26,703 nucleotides of DNA from a virus: the IMG/VR virus record IMGVR_UViG_3300025873_001679, positions 1 through 26,703 of that record; one strand, written 5' to 3'. Of the stretch, positions 13,801 to 21,132 are shown piece after piece. The first letter of the stretch is position 1. Every line of letters starts with the position of its first letter. Under the pieces are notes generated by a model that made no database searches, had not been told where the DNA came from, and worked only from the letters and a program-made list of their open reading frames with translations. Made by a program: the position numbers and the translations under genes.

Positions 13801-14148
13801 CACCTGCGACGGGCTGACGGCGTGGCCGGTCTGGCCGGGTTTGAAACCTCCCGTGCAGCCGTCCCAGGTCATACCCGCGAACGCCTGCGCCCAGGATCCC
13901 ATAGCGCGCTCGCCCCGGTCGGCGGTCTGCCAGAAAAACCAAGGGTGAATATCGCCCAGCGTCCCGAGGCCGTGGTCTGCCCCGTACTCCACCATCGAGC
14001 TCTCTGGGTCGCTGTCGTCCCCTGGGTCGGTCATTTTGACGAGCCGGCCGCCGACTAGCTGCTGGCGGATACCTTCGGGGACTCCGTACTCGTGATCCTG
14101 TAGGGGGAAGATTCCGAGCTGGGACCAGTCTGTAAAGCCTTGCGTCAT
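10834..14148 (-). CDS. Large fibre/adhesin-like virion protein with Gly-rich and collagen-like segments
   Basis: An 1104-residue protein. Residues 1-265 form a unique N-terminal domain, probably the virion attachment part. Residues 266-350 are extremely Gly-rich with GGP/GGG runs. Residues 352-475 hold a His/Trp-rich domain (FGPFHAGSETDKHRHGKDAD near 382-401) that could bind metal. Residues 477-660 are a Pro-Gly-Thr collagen-like region with repeated PPGKGPTT. The C-terminal 440 residues look like beta-rich fibre with two similar segments (AFVIPRGTTAQRQ and TFIPPKGTTSQRD), the second near the C-terminus, followed by VYYNTTTNKLQCHNGSGWQ, a motif common at the tips of phage tail fibres. It probably recognises the host surface. 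It overlaps the upstream tail gene by 4 bases (ATGA). The exact family is not recognised; the fibre role is inferred. Confidence 0.8.
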   Translation of the reverse strand: MTQGFTDWSQLGIFPLQDHEYGVPEGIRQQLVGGRLVKMTDPGDDSDPESSMVEYGADHGLGTLGDIHPWFFWQTADRGERAMGSWAQAFAGMTWDGCTGGFKPGQTGHAVSPSQVLPFNRGGTSPGVTEAYRRKYPGWPMDIFPNIPQGTMVVVMPGTSHSAQHELMLHADPRLVAVNCEAGGPANAGTIVMDLQPEGELCVNATRDAGRDARLQSMMRVICMPTGLEGDIATLSLGQGNSLAWQLGKSGIDELAGYGLCFAEIDGGGPITGGPGQKGPLTGKGAGRGGSFGKDFRGGPEGGGDPGNVGGNAGGGHGQEGGGFIPDGNGGLRGLTGGGGSSGGGSGHGQYTHYGSPDNFGRWEPAPKASHGCAFMAHATTFGPFHAGSETDKHRHGKDADGHVMNSGHIATGAYFYNDSEYDGPLLFERQRYPHDVKSLKLKGKVHLCWDKDLPHKWAGGSKEGHWRWYAEVPYYAPPGKKTGGKKPPGKGPTTGGPSVPGPNPPGGVPPGKGPTTPGSAPGTAPRGGPTTGGPGTAPGTGAPGGPNTGRQNSGSGPKTGSRGAPRGGGPYSWDLLPEDPKKKGGPITPGPPAPLPRVPINIPPPPGGDNGTMPPGQWYGPGSVPPGWEGEEDPPWTMPGSGQGGYWGQSNGKSLGGGPGAALIRESVGDTSTVDESLFVIHHPTMESFAEMAFRPQFMVNGYPSFTHNPDAEFETVRDDESVRPQVLAVRSWGGQDNASAEWTYVQQPDVSRARGGTAHGGILFTPPHLELEDYFGIGSQTNVHTLSTVSYVTVAPGVGFALGTPGTDGGLNSGSIIIAQDPVDTDDHGLVLKQINSAGNQIELFSGVISQSSGEVVCRGAVQNVTGDTNQSGQAFVIPRGTTAQRQSTITKVGGEIRINTNVTPSVDTPEYYDRQTASWKQFTAQGVVSTDDKLDKDGSDAMTGGLEIVGTAPHLTVSDSAADNATKKGFLVVPSYDTDEETVAIAYLRNTNSVSKLSLGGGDSSVNASTAIGIYVAASLNTTTGTELIRVKSTGMRIGGSGNPTATAILDLGSVTGQTFIPPKGTTSQRDAISQETGSVYYNTTTNKLQCHNGSGWQDCF
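12598..12687. repeat. 24-base direct repeat in the collagen-like region
   Basis: Bases 12598-12621 are repeated exactly at 12664-12687. A shorter 13-base match to the same core occurs at 12552-12564. They encode the PPGKGPTT units of the fibre. Runs of six to seven G lie between the copies (for example 12631-12637), a setting prone to slippage or recombination. Confidence 0.85.
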
Positions 14149-16493
14149 ATTTCACTCTTGAAAGGAACAATGCCCAGGATCCACTGGCGCGCCTCGTCCG
14201 GCAGCATGGCCGCCCGGCTGATCGTTTTCCGGGTGCCGGGGAATTCGTGTACTACCATCGTTTTAGACGAAGGGGCACCGCCTACCATGATCGTTGCGCC
14301 GCTCATGTTGCCCTTGAGTTGCATCCCGTAGCCGTCGGGCATCCGGCCAGCTATGCGGCCCATAAACGAATCGGCAAACGGCGCGATAGCTTCGGCGGCC
14401 AGGGACTTAGCGTAGGGTACAACTGCGCGTTTTTCGTTTATCCAGGTGAAGCCGCGAAGCTCTCGGGTGCCTTTCAGTAGCCCCGCGTCATTTATGTCGA
14501 GGTCACCAAGGAGGCCGAGCATTTCCTTGACCGTACGCTCGGGGTCGTCGTCGGTCATGTCGCGCGTTAGGTCTGGGTCCCATGCGAACATCGCCGTAGT
14601 CTCGGACGGAGAAACGAACAGGTCGAGCTCGGGGCCGTCGCCGTCTTGTAGCCGGAACTCGGTACGGAACAGCGCGCTTATATCCTCGGCCTCGATCTCC
14701 TCGACGTGGTACTGGTTCTTATTGTTCGGGGCCGCCGGGACGATGGTAAGTAGGACCTTTAGCTCCATTTGATCCTTCAAGAACAAAGCGTTTATATGCC
14801 CGGTCATTATGATACCCGCGCCCATGGCCCGCTGTTCCTGCATGGACAGCGAGCGGTCGGGGACGTGGTCCTCCCCGGCTGAATTCACCACGTTGCAAGG
14901 GACGATCGACTGCACGGTGCCGTAGGGCGACGTCTCCCAGCTCACGCGAAACACGCCGTTATCGCGGTCGATAAATGTGATCTTCGCCGGGCCAGCCGGC
15001 TGGGTCGCCATGTTCTCGCTCTTTTCCCCGCCGGTCAGTGGGTCGACAGCGTCGGGGTCGGGGACCGTGGATATATTCCGCCACTGGCCCTGCTTGTCGG
15101 GGTGTTTCCGCGACGCTATGCGCTCACCCTTGACCGTGGGAATAACGCACCACTGGCCCATGACCAAAGCGAACGCACGCTGGCCTGTTACTGGGTCGGC
15201 GGCTCCCCCGACGCGCGTGGCTTTGAGGTCGCGTATTCGTTCCATGTAGGCTGGATTGATTCGGAAGGTCTGGCGGAAATGCTGTCTTAGGGCCTGGACC
15301 CGCAGCATGATATTAGCGAAATCGTCCTCGCCTGCTGTTCCCCGCTTGTTATCCCCTCCCAGTACCCCCTCCAGGTCGCCCTTTAGCCAATGCCTCCGAA
15401 TCGTGTCGAACGTCCAAGGTAGACAGCCCTCGGGCTTACCATTCTCGGGGTCCTCCATGGCTTCGAGCCATAGATCGACCGAGACCCACGTCCCGGCGGG
15501 GACCCGGTGGATTTTAAACTCGGAGCCTCCACCACCCCCCGGTCCGACGACGCTGCGAATCTTAAGATTCGTGATTGGGTCGACGGTGGGTAACACGTTC
15601 TCGAGGTAAGGGTCTTCGCGGTTAAACTGGACCGCGGTGTTGTCGTCGTAGTCGTCCTTGAAGCTGAACACGGCCTCGACCTCCCGCGTGAAATGGACGT
15701 TCACCTTAGACGGCCGTATCGCGGAGCGGTCTACGTGGACCCCGTGATCCCCGGCCCAGGTCGCGGGGCTTTTCTTTAGTACTTTATCGCCGTATGTTTT
15801 GGCGGCCTTAAAATCCGTGCCGTCGATAACGCGAGTCATGCCGCCCGTATCGACGTAGACCGTTGCGCCAGGCACAAACGCCAGGGCCCGCGCGATAGCT
15901 ACGTCGCCCTGGTCACGGATAACGAGGTTCTGGATTGAGAACTCGCCGCCCTCGTCCAAGGGCCAAGACTCCTCGAACCACGTATCCCCACCGTCCCCCC
16001 CGTCGACGACCATTACCGCGTCTAGCAGGTTTTCGATTACTCTCTTAGCCGTCCACTTGTGGTCGGTGTCGAGACTGAACTCCTTAAAGTCGTACACGTC
16101 GACAGTGATATCGAGCTCGACGGGAACGTGATCGTAGAGGGTAGTACGGTCGCCGCTTTTCTTGGGTATGTTGTAATCCCGCGAAACGAACGTGTAGGCC
16201 CACATCCAGCGCCGGTCGGCCACGACGAACGAGACGCGGTTGGGGCTGTCGCTCGGTATCTCGTGCAGGATGTAGACGCCTTGGACCTTCTGTATACGGT
16301 TCTCGGCGTCTACGATTTCCAAGGTGAGCGGTTCGCCTATCTGCTGCTGTAGCTTGCCCCACGACTTTCGGTGGACCTGAAAGACGGTACTGTAGGGCTG
16401 CGTCCCGGTTACCAGTTTCCACATAACCGGACCTTTAGCCGCCAGCGAGACGCCGCCTAGCTTCACCGTGGACTTAATCGCTCGATATGACAT
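14145..16493 (-). CDS. Large tail/baseplate hub-type protein
   Basis: A 782-residue protein from ATG 16493. The N-terminal 110 residues are beta-rich (STVKLGGVSL, PLTLEIVDAENRIQKVQGVY), followed by WTAKRVIENLLDAVMVVDG and DVAIARALAFVPGATVYVD, then GGMTRVIDG. The pattern 'helical segment, then hydrophobic strand, then VYVDTGG' is seen in phage tail hub proteins. A Gly-rich loop (GPGGGGGSE) lies near residue 320. The C-terminal 250 residues include a long acidic region and GFTWINEKRAVVPYAKSL. No lysozyme or peptidase motif is visible. It sits between the 478-aa tail protein and the fibre, with which it overlaps by 4 bases, so it probably joins the tube tip to the fibre. The role is inferred. 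Confidence 0.75.
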   Translation of the reverse strand: MSYRAIKSTVKLGGVSLAAKGPVMWKLVTGTQPYSTVFQVHRKSWGKLQQQIGEPLTLEIVDAENRIQKVQGVYILHEIPSDSPNRVSFVVADRRWMWAYTFVSRDYNIPKKSGDRTTLYDHVPVELDITVDVYDFKEFSLDTDHKWTAKRVIENLLDAVMVVDGGDGGDTWFEESWPLDEGGEFSIQNLVIRDQGDVAIARALAFVPGATVYVDTGGMTRVIDGTDFKAAKTYGDKVLKKSPATWAGDHGVHVDRSAIRPSKVNVHFTREVEAVFSFKDDYDDNTAVQFNREDPYLENVLPTVDPITNLKIRSVVGPGGGGGSEFKIHRVPAGTWVSVDLWLEAMEDPENGKPEGCLPWTFDTIRRHWLKGDLEGVLGGDNKRGTAGEDDFANIMLRVQALRQHFRQTFRINPAYMERIRDLKATRVGGAADPVTGQRAFALVMGQWCVIPTVKGERIASRKHPDKQGQWRNISTVPDPDAVDPLTGGEKSENMATQPAGPAKITFIDRDNGVFRVSWETSPYGTVQSIVPCNVVNSAGEDHVPDRSLSMQEQRAMGAGIIMTGHINALFLKDQMELKVLLTIVPAAPNNKNQYHVEEIEAEDISALFRTEFRLQDGDGPELDLFVSPSETTAMFAWDPDLTRDMTDDDPERTVKEMLGLLGDLDINDAGLLKGTRELRGFTWINEKRAVVPYAKSLAAEAIAPFADSFMGRIAGRMPDGYGMQLKGNMSGATIMVGGAPSSKTMVVHEFPGTRKTISRAAMLPDEARQWILGIVPFKSEI

Positions 16494-16495
16494 TG

Positions 16496-17932
16496 CTACA
16501 GGCCCCAGTGCTTACCGCCGCCACTGCCGCCTTTCGGCCGTTTGTGGAATCGCTCGACGACTGTCTCGGTGAGGATCGATAGCTCGATCTGGTCGCCGGT
16601 TTCCGGGTCGCCGATGTATTTCCGCGTAACCTGGCTGGTGTTCTGGACGATATTCCAGCCGGACGTACTGACGTTTTTACCCCCTTCGACGCCCTTTATC
16701 GGCCCGGCCGCGCCGCCGGTCGGGTCTTCACCGAGGCGTCTTTTTGGTGTTTCGAGCCCGACGACTACCGCAGTCCGCGAGCATATGCGCTCGACTACGG
16801 CGAAACCTGGGTCGGCCTCGGCGACTAGCTCGTCGTCCTCGAATACCGGGGTGTAGTCGATGTTCCGTTGCTCTCGGTAGGCTACGGATTGCGAAATCTC
16901 CACCGGGGCCCCGCCCTTCGATGACTGGTAGAGGAACTGGAGCGAGACCGACATACGTTTAGAGGTCTCGTCGTAGCCGACCCGTTTGTCCTCGATGCAA
17001 AATACGGACGGCTCGTAGTTGGCCTCGAACAGCTCGGTGATATGCGGCCGGACCAGGGTCTCGTATACGTCTTGCAGGTTCGTACTCGCGCCAAGGGTGG
17101 CGACGTCTACCGCGCAGTCGTATGTCGCGATGACTCGGCGCAAACGGAACAGGCCTGGCCGGCTGTCGCCGGGGTGCTGGCTCGTGTCGGTGAATACGAT
17201 ACGGTGATCGCGTATGTTGGTATCGTCGTGGACGCCTGACGACTGCTGCGCCAGGAGCTCGACGTATTGCCGCGAGAAACTACAGGTGTCGTTGTTCCTG
17301 TCTTCGGTAAAGGCTTCGTCGACGAGCTCCCAGGCTGCGGTTTCGGATATGCCGTCGAGCAGGGTGCCCGATACGCTGTCGAATCCGTGCGTTTCGTGTT
17401 GGTACTGCGCCGACGCTTTCCGGTCTGCCACCGCGGTATAAACCCCGCGCATACTAACGATCCGCTGGCGGCCGGCTTCGTAATCGACGTGCATTTCCAT
17501 ATCGCGCAGGCCGTTTTTCGATGATTCTTCGGCGGGGAGCTCGGCCGATATATTGATTGTGTAGGCCCGGCTAAACCCTATGTCGCTCTCGCGGTCGCCG
17601 GCCTTGGCGATCGAGGACGTGCTGTTAAGTAGCGTAGTCCCCGCCGTGTAGGTCCAGGCGGTGCCGTCGATATCAATTTTCAGGCTGCGGTCGCGCTTTC
17701 TAAAGGCTGTCTCGAGCGCGTCGCTCAGTTGTTGCAGGCCGTTCGAGTCCGCGTCGTAACTCGTGCCGACGACGACCACGTCGAACACCAGGCGCAGGCC
17801 GTCGTAAGACTTGTCGATAACGTAGGGGCCGTGGAGCTGGTAGACGTCTGAGGTACCGCCTACCTGTTCGCCCGCCGCAGGGGAGGCGACGTTGGTGGCG
17901 TAGGTAATCGTAAACTTATTGTTAACTGCCAT
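16496..17932 (-). CDS. Tail-tip/distal tail-type structural protein
   Basis: A 478-residue protein from ATG 17932. It begins with beta-strand-rich sequence (KFTITYATNVASPAAGEQVG, YQLHGPYVIDKSYDGLRLVF, DVVVVGTSY), and further on has SAELPAEESSKNGLRDMEMH and VDYEAGRQRIVSMRGVYTAV. A repeated all-beta pattern is compatible with a distal-tail or tube-like fold. The C-terminus is a Gly/Lys-rich flexible end (RPKGGSGGGKHWGL). It follows the two small tape-measure-position proteins, where a distal tail protein normally lies, and is 2 bases from the hub gene. The assignment is by gene order and fold type; no diagnostic motif is seen. Confidence 0.7.
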   Translation of the reverse strand: MAVNNKFTITYATNVASPAAGEQVGGTSDVYQLHGPYVIDKSYDGLRLVFDVVVVGTSYDADSNGLQQLSDALETAFRKRDRSLKIDIDGTAWTYTAGTTLLNSTSSIAKAGDRESDIGFSRAYTINISAELPAEESSKNGLRDMEMHVDYEAGRQRIVSMRGVYTAVADRKASAQYQHETHGFDSVSGTLLDGISETAAWELVDEAFTEDRNNDTCSFSRQYVELLAQQSSGVHDDTNIRDHRIVFTDTSQHPGDSRPGLFRLRRVIATYDCAVDVATLGASTNLQDVYETLVRPHITELFEANYEPSVFCIEDKRVGYDETSKRMSVSLQFLYQSSKGGAPVEISQSVAYREQRNIDYTPVFEDDELVAEADPGFAVVERICSRTAVVVGLETPKRRLGEDPTGGAAGPIKGVEGGKNVSTSGWNIVQNTSQVTRKYIGDPETGDQIELSILTETVVERFHKRPKGGSGGGKHWGL

Positions 17933-17935
17933 ACG

Positions 17936-18499
17936 TCACTTCCAGAACTGCAAAGCCTCGGCGAGTTTATCTACGGCCGTCGCGAGCATTCCGCTTATAC
18001 CTGTCATAATGCGCTTTAGAATGTCGTCGATTTTCGGCCCCGAGAAATCCCCATGCGCCTCGAAGCGCGAACGCCCCTCCTCCTCCTCGCGATATTCGGC
18101 GACGCGCTGATCGAAGAAGTTTTTAGCGCCTGCTGGGATCGCGTTCTCGACCCCGGCCTGGTAGCCGAACGCCTGGATGGTTTCCTCGCGGGCTTTTCGC
18201 GTTGCCCGCGCTTTGTCGTCCAGGTCGCCGAGAAAGAACTCGTTAAGCTGCGCGCCGATTGCACTAAAAGACTCGCCGACCACGTCACCGACGCCCGACG
18301 ACGTCGCCCCGCGGACCGCCGCCATACCGACGCCGATACCGCCGCCGAGCCCGACCGCGCCCATACCCTTACCGACAGCTCGACGAACACCGCCGGCGAT
18401 ACGGCCGCCGGTCTTTTGCGCCCGCTTGGCTAGATCGCGGAGGTCGCCCTTCGCCTGGCGGGTGTCGAGCTTTAGTTTTACTTCTGCTTGGTCGGCCAT
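17936..18499 (-). CDS. Short Ala/Gly-rich tail protein, tape-measure position (second of two related proteins)
   Basis: A 187-residue protein from ATG 18499. The N-terminus ADQAEVKLKLDTRQAKGDLR looks like the start of tape-measure proteins. Residues 30-72 are Gly/Ala-rich and hydrophobic (GKGMGAVGLGGGIGVGMAAV), a possible membrane or pore segment. Residues 81-98, IGAQLNEFFLGDLDDKAR, match 10 of 18 residues of a segment in the neighbouring 278-residue protein. The C-terminal half is charged and helical with a last amphipathic helix (ISGMLATAVDKLAEALQFW). The helix content and gene position suggest a tape-measure or tail-injected protein, but the length is far below the usual several hundred to thousand residues. 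Function is inferred. Confidence 0.7.
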   Translation of the reverse strand: MADQAEVKLKLDTRQAKGDLRDLAKRAQKTGGRIAGGVRRAVGKGMGAVGLGGGIGVGMAAVRGATSSGVGDVVGESFSAIGAQLNEFFLGDLDDKARATRKAREETIQAFGYQAGVENAIPAGAKNFFDQRVAEYREEEEGRSRFEAHGDFSGPKIDDILKRIMTGISGMLATAVDKLAEALQFWK

Positions 18500-18502
18500 G
18501 GG

Positions 18503-19339
18503 CTACTTGTACCCCGGGCCCTGCGGGCCAGTGTAATTTCCGTCGTCGTCATACCAAGGCGTAGACCACCCGAAACCGACCCCGGGGCCGCCCGGTTGCG
18601 CCGTGCTGGGTTTGCCGTGCGGGATAGCGTCGGTTCGGGCTCGCCTGAGCTTTTCGACAGCCTCGTTACCCCCGGCAGCCACCCACCCCTGAGTAAAGAG
18701 ACCCGCCGCCCGCAAAATAAGTATATCGAGCGTGCTGTTGACCTGGAACATATCGTCCTCGAGGAACTTGCTCGCGCCCTTTAGCTCCTCCTCGCGGGCC
18801 TCCCGTATGTCGTCGAAGATCGACTTTAGCTGGCTGTTGTTTGCCCCGTCCTGCGCGATCATGCGGACGATATGCCGGTCGCCGCTGAAGCGTTTCCGGG
18901 TGTCCATGTACGAACGGGCCTCCTCGTCCGAGTCCCCCAGGAGCATTTTATTTACCTGGGCCCCCATATTCTCCATCGACCGGCCAGTGCCGAGGCGTAT
19001 CGCCACCACCGCCGCAACGACCACCGCGGCGACAATCGCGCCGATCGGGTTCGCGACCGCGGCCCGGCCTGCGCCGCCGGCTACTTGTCTCCCGACAGCC
19101 GAGGCGGCTTTCATCGCCCCGCGGGCACCTTTCGCAGCCGATACGGCGCGCCTCCCGCTCCGCGCGGTCCGCGCCCGTCGCAGTTTCCGAGCGGCCCTGG
19201 CCTTAGCTATCCGGCGTAGTACGCTCCTTTTCTTGCCTAGCGCGGCGGTCCTGCGTTCTTCGCGGGCCTGGTGCTGGGCCGACCCGCTGTATTGCGTGTC
19301 GAAGCGCGGAATCAGGACCATGTCGTCGCGGTTCGTCAC
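18503..19339 (-). CDS. Short Ala/Arg-rich tail protein with membrane segment, tape-measure position (first of two related proteins)
   Basis: A 278-residue protein with a GTG start (19339) in a GTGA overlap with the preceding gene. Residues 25-75 are very basic (RRIAKARAARKLRRARTARS). Residues 98-116 form one clear hydrophobic segment (IGAIVAAVVVAAVVAIRL). Residues 125-142, MGAQVNKMLLGDSDEEAR, align with the related segment of the 187-residue neighbour, and helical sequence follows (SQLKSIFDDIREAREEEL). The C-terminal 50 residues are Gly/Pro-rich and probably flexible. A basic region plus membrane segment in the tape-measure slot fits a protein that is ejected with DNA and inserts into the host membrane. 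That role is inference. Confidence 0.72.
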   Translation of the reverse strand: MTNRDDMVLIPRFDTQYSGSAQHQAREERRTAALGKKRSVLRRIAKARAARKLRRARTARSGRRAVSAAKGARGAMKAASAVGRQVAGGAGRAAVANPIGAIVAAVVVAAVVAIRLGTGRSMENMGAQVNKMLLGDSDEEARSYMDTRKRFSGDRHIVRMIAQDGANNSQLKSIFDDIREAREEELKGASKFLEDDMFQVNSTLDILILRAAGLFTQGWVAAGGNEAVEKLRRARTDAIPHGKPSTAQPGGPGVGFGWSTPWYDDDGNYTGPQGPGYK

Positions 19340-20130
19340 GATGCTAACAGGCTCCCGACCTCGGCCTCGCTCGTGCCCTCGACCTGAAAGCTGCCGCTGG
19401 AGTGTTTGCGGGAGCTGTATTCGGCGAAAACGCCGTAGAACTTGCTACCGACGACCGTGTGGGTTGTCGTTGCAGCCGTGCCAGTGTAGACGTCTACGTC
19501 GAAATCGTCAGGCGACGCCGGGGCGGCTGAGTTAGCGTATCCGAAATGGTATTGTTTGAAGTCGAACCGCCCCGAACAATGCGCCCCCTCCCAGGTCCAG
19601 GTCGTGCTGGCCCGCTTTATCTGCTGCGGGGCTGCGTAGTGTAGCGCGGACGTGCAGAGCGCCGATACCGTGAGCTCGTCGAGGACGATATGCCGGCCCG
19701 TGCCGATTAGCGTAGGGCTGCCCGTCGAGACCGACGAAACCAGGATTTTAGCCCCGTCTGAGCCCACCAGATCGCCCACCGTAGCGCGGACGCGCTCGGC
19801 TATCTCGGCAACCCCTCGGCCTACGGACTTCCCTGGGTTGGCCGTAGCCCCGCCTATGAGGGCCTGCTCGCCGAGCGGGTCGCCCGATACCTCGGCCGCC
19901 GTCAGGATATTGTAGGTCTGGGTCAGGAATTCCGGGTTTTCCGGGTCCGCGTCACCGCTCCCGAATCCCACCATGCACCACGGGAACCCGGCCGGGATCT
20001 GCTCCTCGGTAGGCGTCCCTGAGAATATATGGACGCCTCGAGCGCCGAAAACCTCGTCGGCCGCCCCGCTCGACCAGACGGCCGCCGCGAGCTTGTGCTT
20101 GAGTTGTTGCGCCATTTGCCAGGGGTTCAC
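19336..20130 (-). CDS. Tail-terminator-like or minor tail protein
   Basis: A GTG start at 20130 sits in a GTGA overlap with the preceding gene (the open frame extends to 20172 but the overlap decides the start). The 264-residue product begins with a helix (NPWQMAQQLKHKLAAAVW), then GARGVHIFSGTPTEEQIPAG and FPWCMVGFGSGDADPENPEF, and TQTYNILTAAEVSGDPLGEQ, followed by GVAEIAERVRATVGDLV. Helix, then P-x-FPW with a strand, then an acidic loop and a second helix is the arrangement of tail terminator or completion proteins. The C-terminal 80 residues are an added beta-rich domain ending SFQVEGTSEAEVGSLLAS. The likely role is tail completion, inferred from layout only. Confidence 0.65.
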   Translation of the reverse strand: MNPWQMAQQLKHKLAAAVWSSGAADEVFGARGVHIFSGTPTEEQIPAGFPWCMVGFGSGDADPENPEFLTQTYNILTAAEVSGDPLGEQALIGGATANPGKSVGRGVAEIAERVRATVGDLVGSDGAKILVSSVSTGSPTLIGTGRHIVLDELTVSALCTSALHYAAPQQIKRASTTWTWEGAHCSGRFDFKQYHFGYANSAAPASPDDFDVDVYTGTAATTTHTVVGSKFYGVFAEYSSRKHSSGSFQVEGTSEAEVGSLLAS

Positions 20131-20567
20131 AGCGTCGCCTCGTCCGGTGGGGTGCCTAGAAACGAGCGGCAAACGTCGCGGTCCTTTTGGTCCGCCAAGG
20201 CCGCCTCCTCGCGTCTTTTGGTTACGCCGCCCATAGTCGGCGCAGGGGGGCGGCTGCGTATTGCTGGGCCTTCCTGCTGGAGCAGTTTAGACGCCAGGTC
20301 GGCCGCCATACGCCGCAACAGCACCTCCTCGGATTCGGGGTTGTCCTTCGCGTCGAGCCCTGCGTCGGCGAGGCTCGGGTCCACGACCGCGTAACCGATC
20401 GCGACCGCTATATCGGCGGCGTGCTCGTCGCCGAGAATCGCGAGCTGCTCCTGGTTGTCGTCCTCGAGCGCCAGAAACCACGCGATCGGCTGGGGGCTCC
20501 CGGCTCGCAGCCACCGGGCATAGGCTTCGTTCGTCAGTTCTACGGTTGCGCGTTTTGGTGGGGCCAT
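20127..20567 (-). CDS. Tail assembly chaperone candidate
   Basis: A 146-residue protein from ATG 20567, directly after the tail-tube candidate and before the tape-measure-position genes, which is the normal place for a tail assembly chaperone. It is mostly helical and acidic in the middle (PIAWFLALEDDNQEQLAILG, then IAVAIGYAVVDPSLADAGLD) with a charged C-terminus. I looked for the usual frameshift into a longer product and found no convincing slippery run at its 3' end. The family call rests on position and character, not on a motif. Confidence 0.6.
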   Translation of the reverse strand: MAPPKRATVELTNEAYARWLRAGSPQPIAWFLALEDDNQEQLAILGDEHAADIAVAIGYAVVDPSLADAGLDAKDNPESEEVLLRRMAADLASKLLQQEGPAIRSRPPAPTMGGVTKRREEAALADQKDRDVCRSFLGTPPDEATL

Positions 20568-20574
20568 GGTTTTC

Positions 20575-21129
20575 TCAGAGTGTCAGGTCGGCTAACCGAC
20601 CGATCCGTAGGACGTTACTACTCGAATCCCTTAAACAGTCGATACCCAAGGCCAGGCCGAACTCCTCCGCACGGCTAAGGGCGATCTCCGCGCCCTCGCC
20701 GAGCTCGGGGATACCGTTGTATATCAGCACGGCCGGCGCGTGGATGATGTCGTCGGGCACGTATAGCAGTTTCACCGCGCGACCCGCCGACGACTGGCCC
20801 GGCGACTTGTTGCCGGGTACGTGCCAAATAGCGTGTTGCGTTACTGCGCCGAGCTCGTAGCCGTCCGCCAACAGGAGGCGGATAGCGTCGTCGTCCCACC
20901 CCCGCAGGAAGCACGTAAACAGGTAATGATTGTTCCCCTCGAGGACGTCCGTAGCCTCGCCCAGGGCCTCGCTCTCTACGCGGAACGACGTTCCGAGCGT
21001 TGTAAGCGCGCACTGGTTGGCCTTGCCGACTTCGGTGCCCCCGTAAGGATACGCCGCCGCCAGGTTCGTCGGTGCTAGGACGATCCGGCCAGGTGCCCGG
21101 AGGATACGCGAGACGCTACCGGCGGCCAT
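20575..21129 (-). CDS. Major tail tube protein candidate
   Basis: A 184-residue protein from ATG 21129. It starts SVSRILRAPGRIVLAPTNLA and continues with GTEVGKANQCALTTLGTSFR, FLRGWDDDAIRLLL and a C-terminal EFGLALGIDCLRDSSSNVLR, a pattern of alternating strands and one helix consistent with the tail-tube fold and with the usual length. The GGAGGT ribosome binding site 5 bases upstream is the best of the leftward block, as expected for a protein needed in many copies. Gene order (after gpG-like, before chaperone candidate) supports the call. Confidence 0.7.
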   Translation of the reverse strand: MAAGSVSRILRAPGRIVLAPTNLAAAYPYGGTEVGKANQCALTTLGTSFRVESEALGEATDVLEGNNHYLFTCFLRGWDDDAIRLLLADGYELGAVTQHAIWHVPGNKSPGQSSAGRAVKLLYVPDDIIHAPAVLIYNGIPELGEGAEIALSRAEEFGLALGIDCLRDSSSNVLRIGRLADLTL

Positions 21130-21132
21130 TTA

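Noticed and set aside
18732-19535. A 267-codon rightward open frame opposite the tape-measure-position gene
   Set aside because: Composition is Arg/Ser/Ala/Pro-rich, mirrored from the basic Ala-rich leftward protein. It spans two leftward genes and has no supporting site.
20127-20200. Programmed frameshift between the chaperone candidate and the following gene
   Set aside because: No convincing slippery heptamer is visible near the 3' end; the GTGA overlap explains the junction simply.
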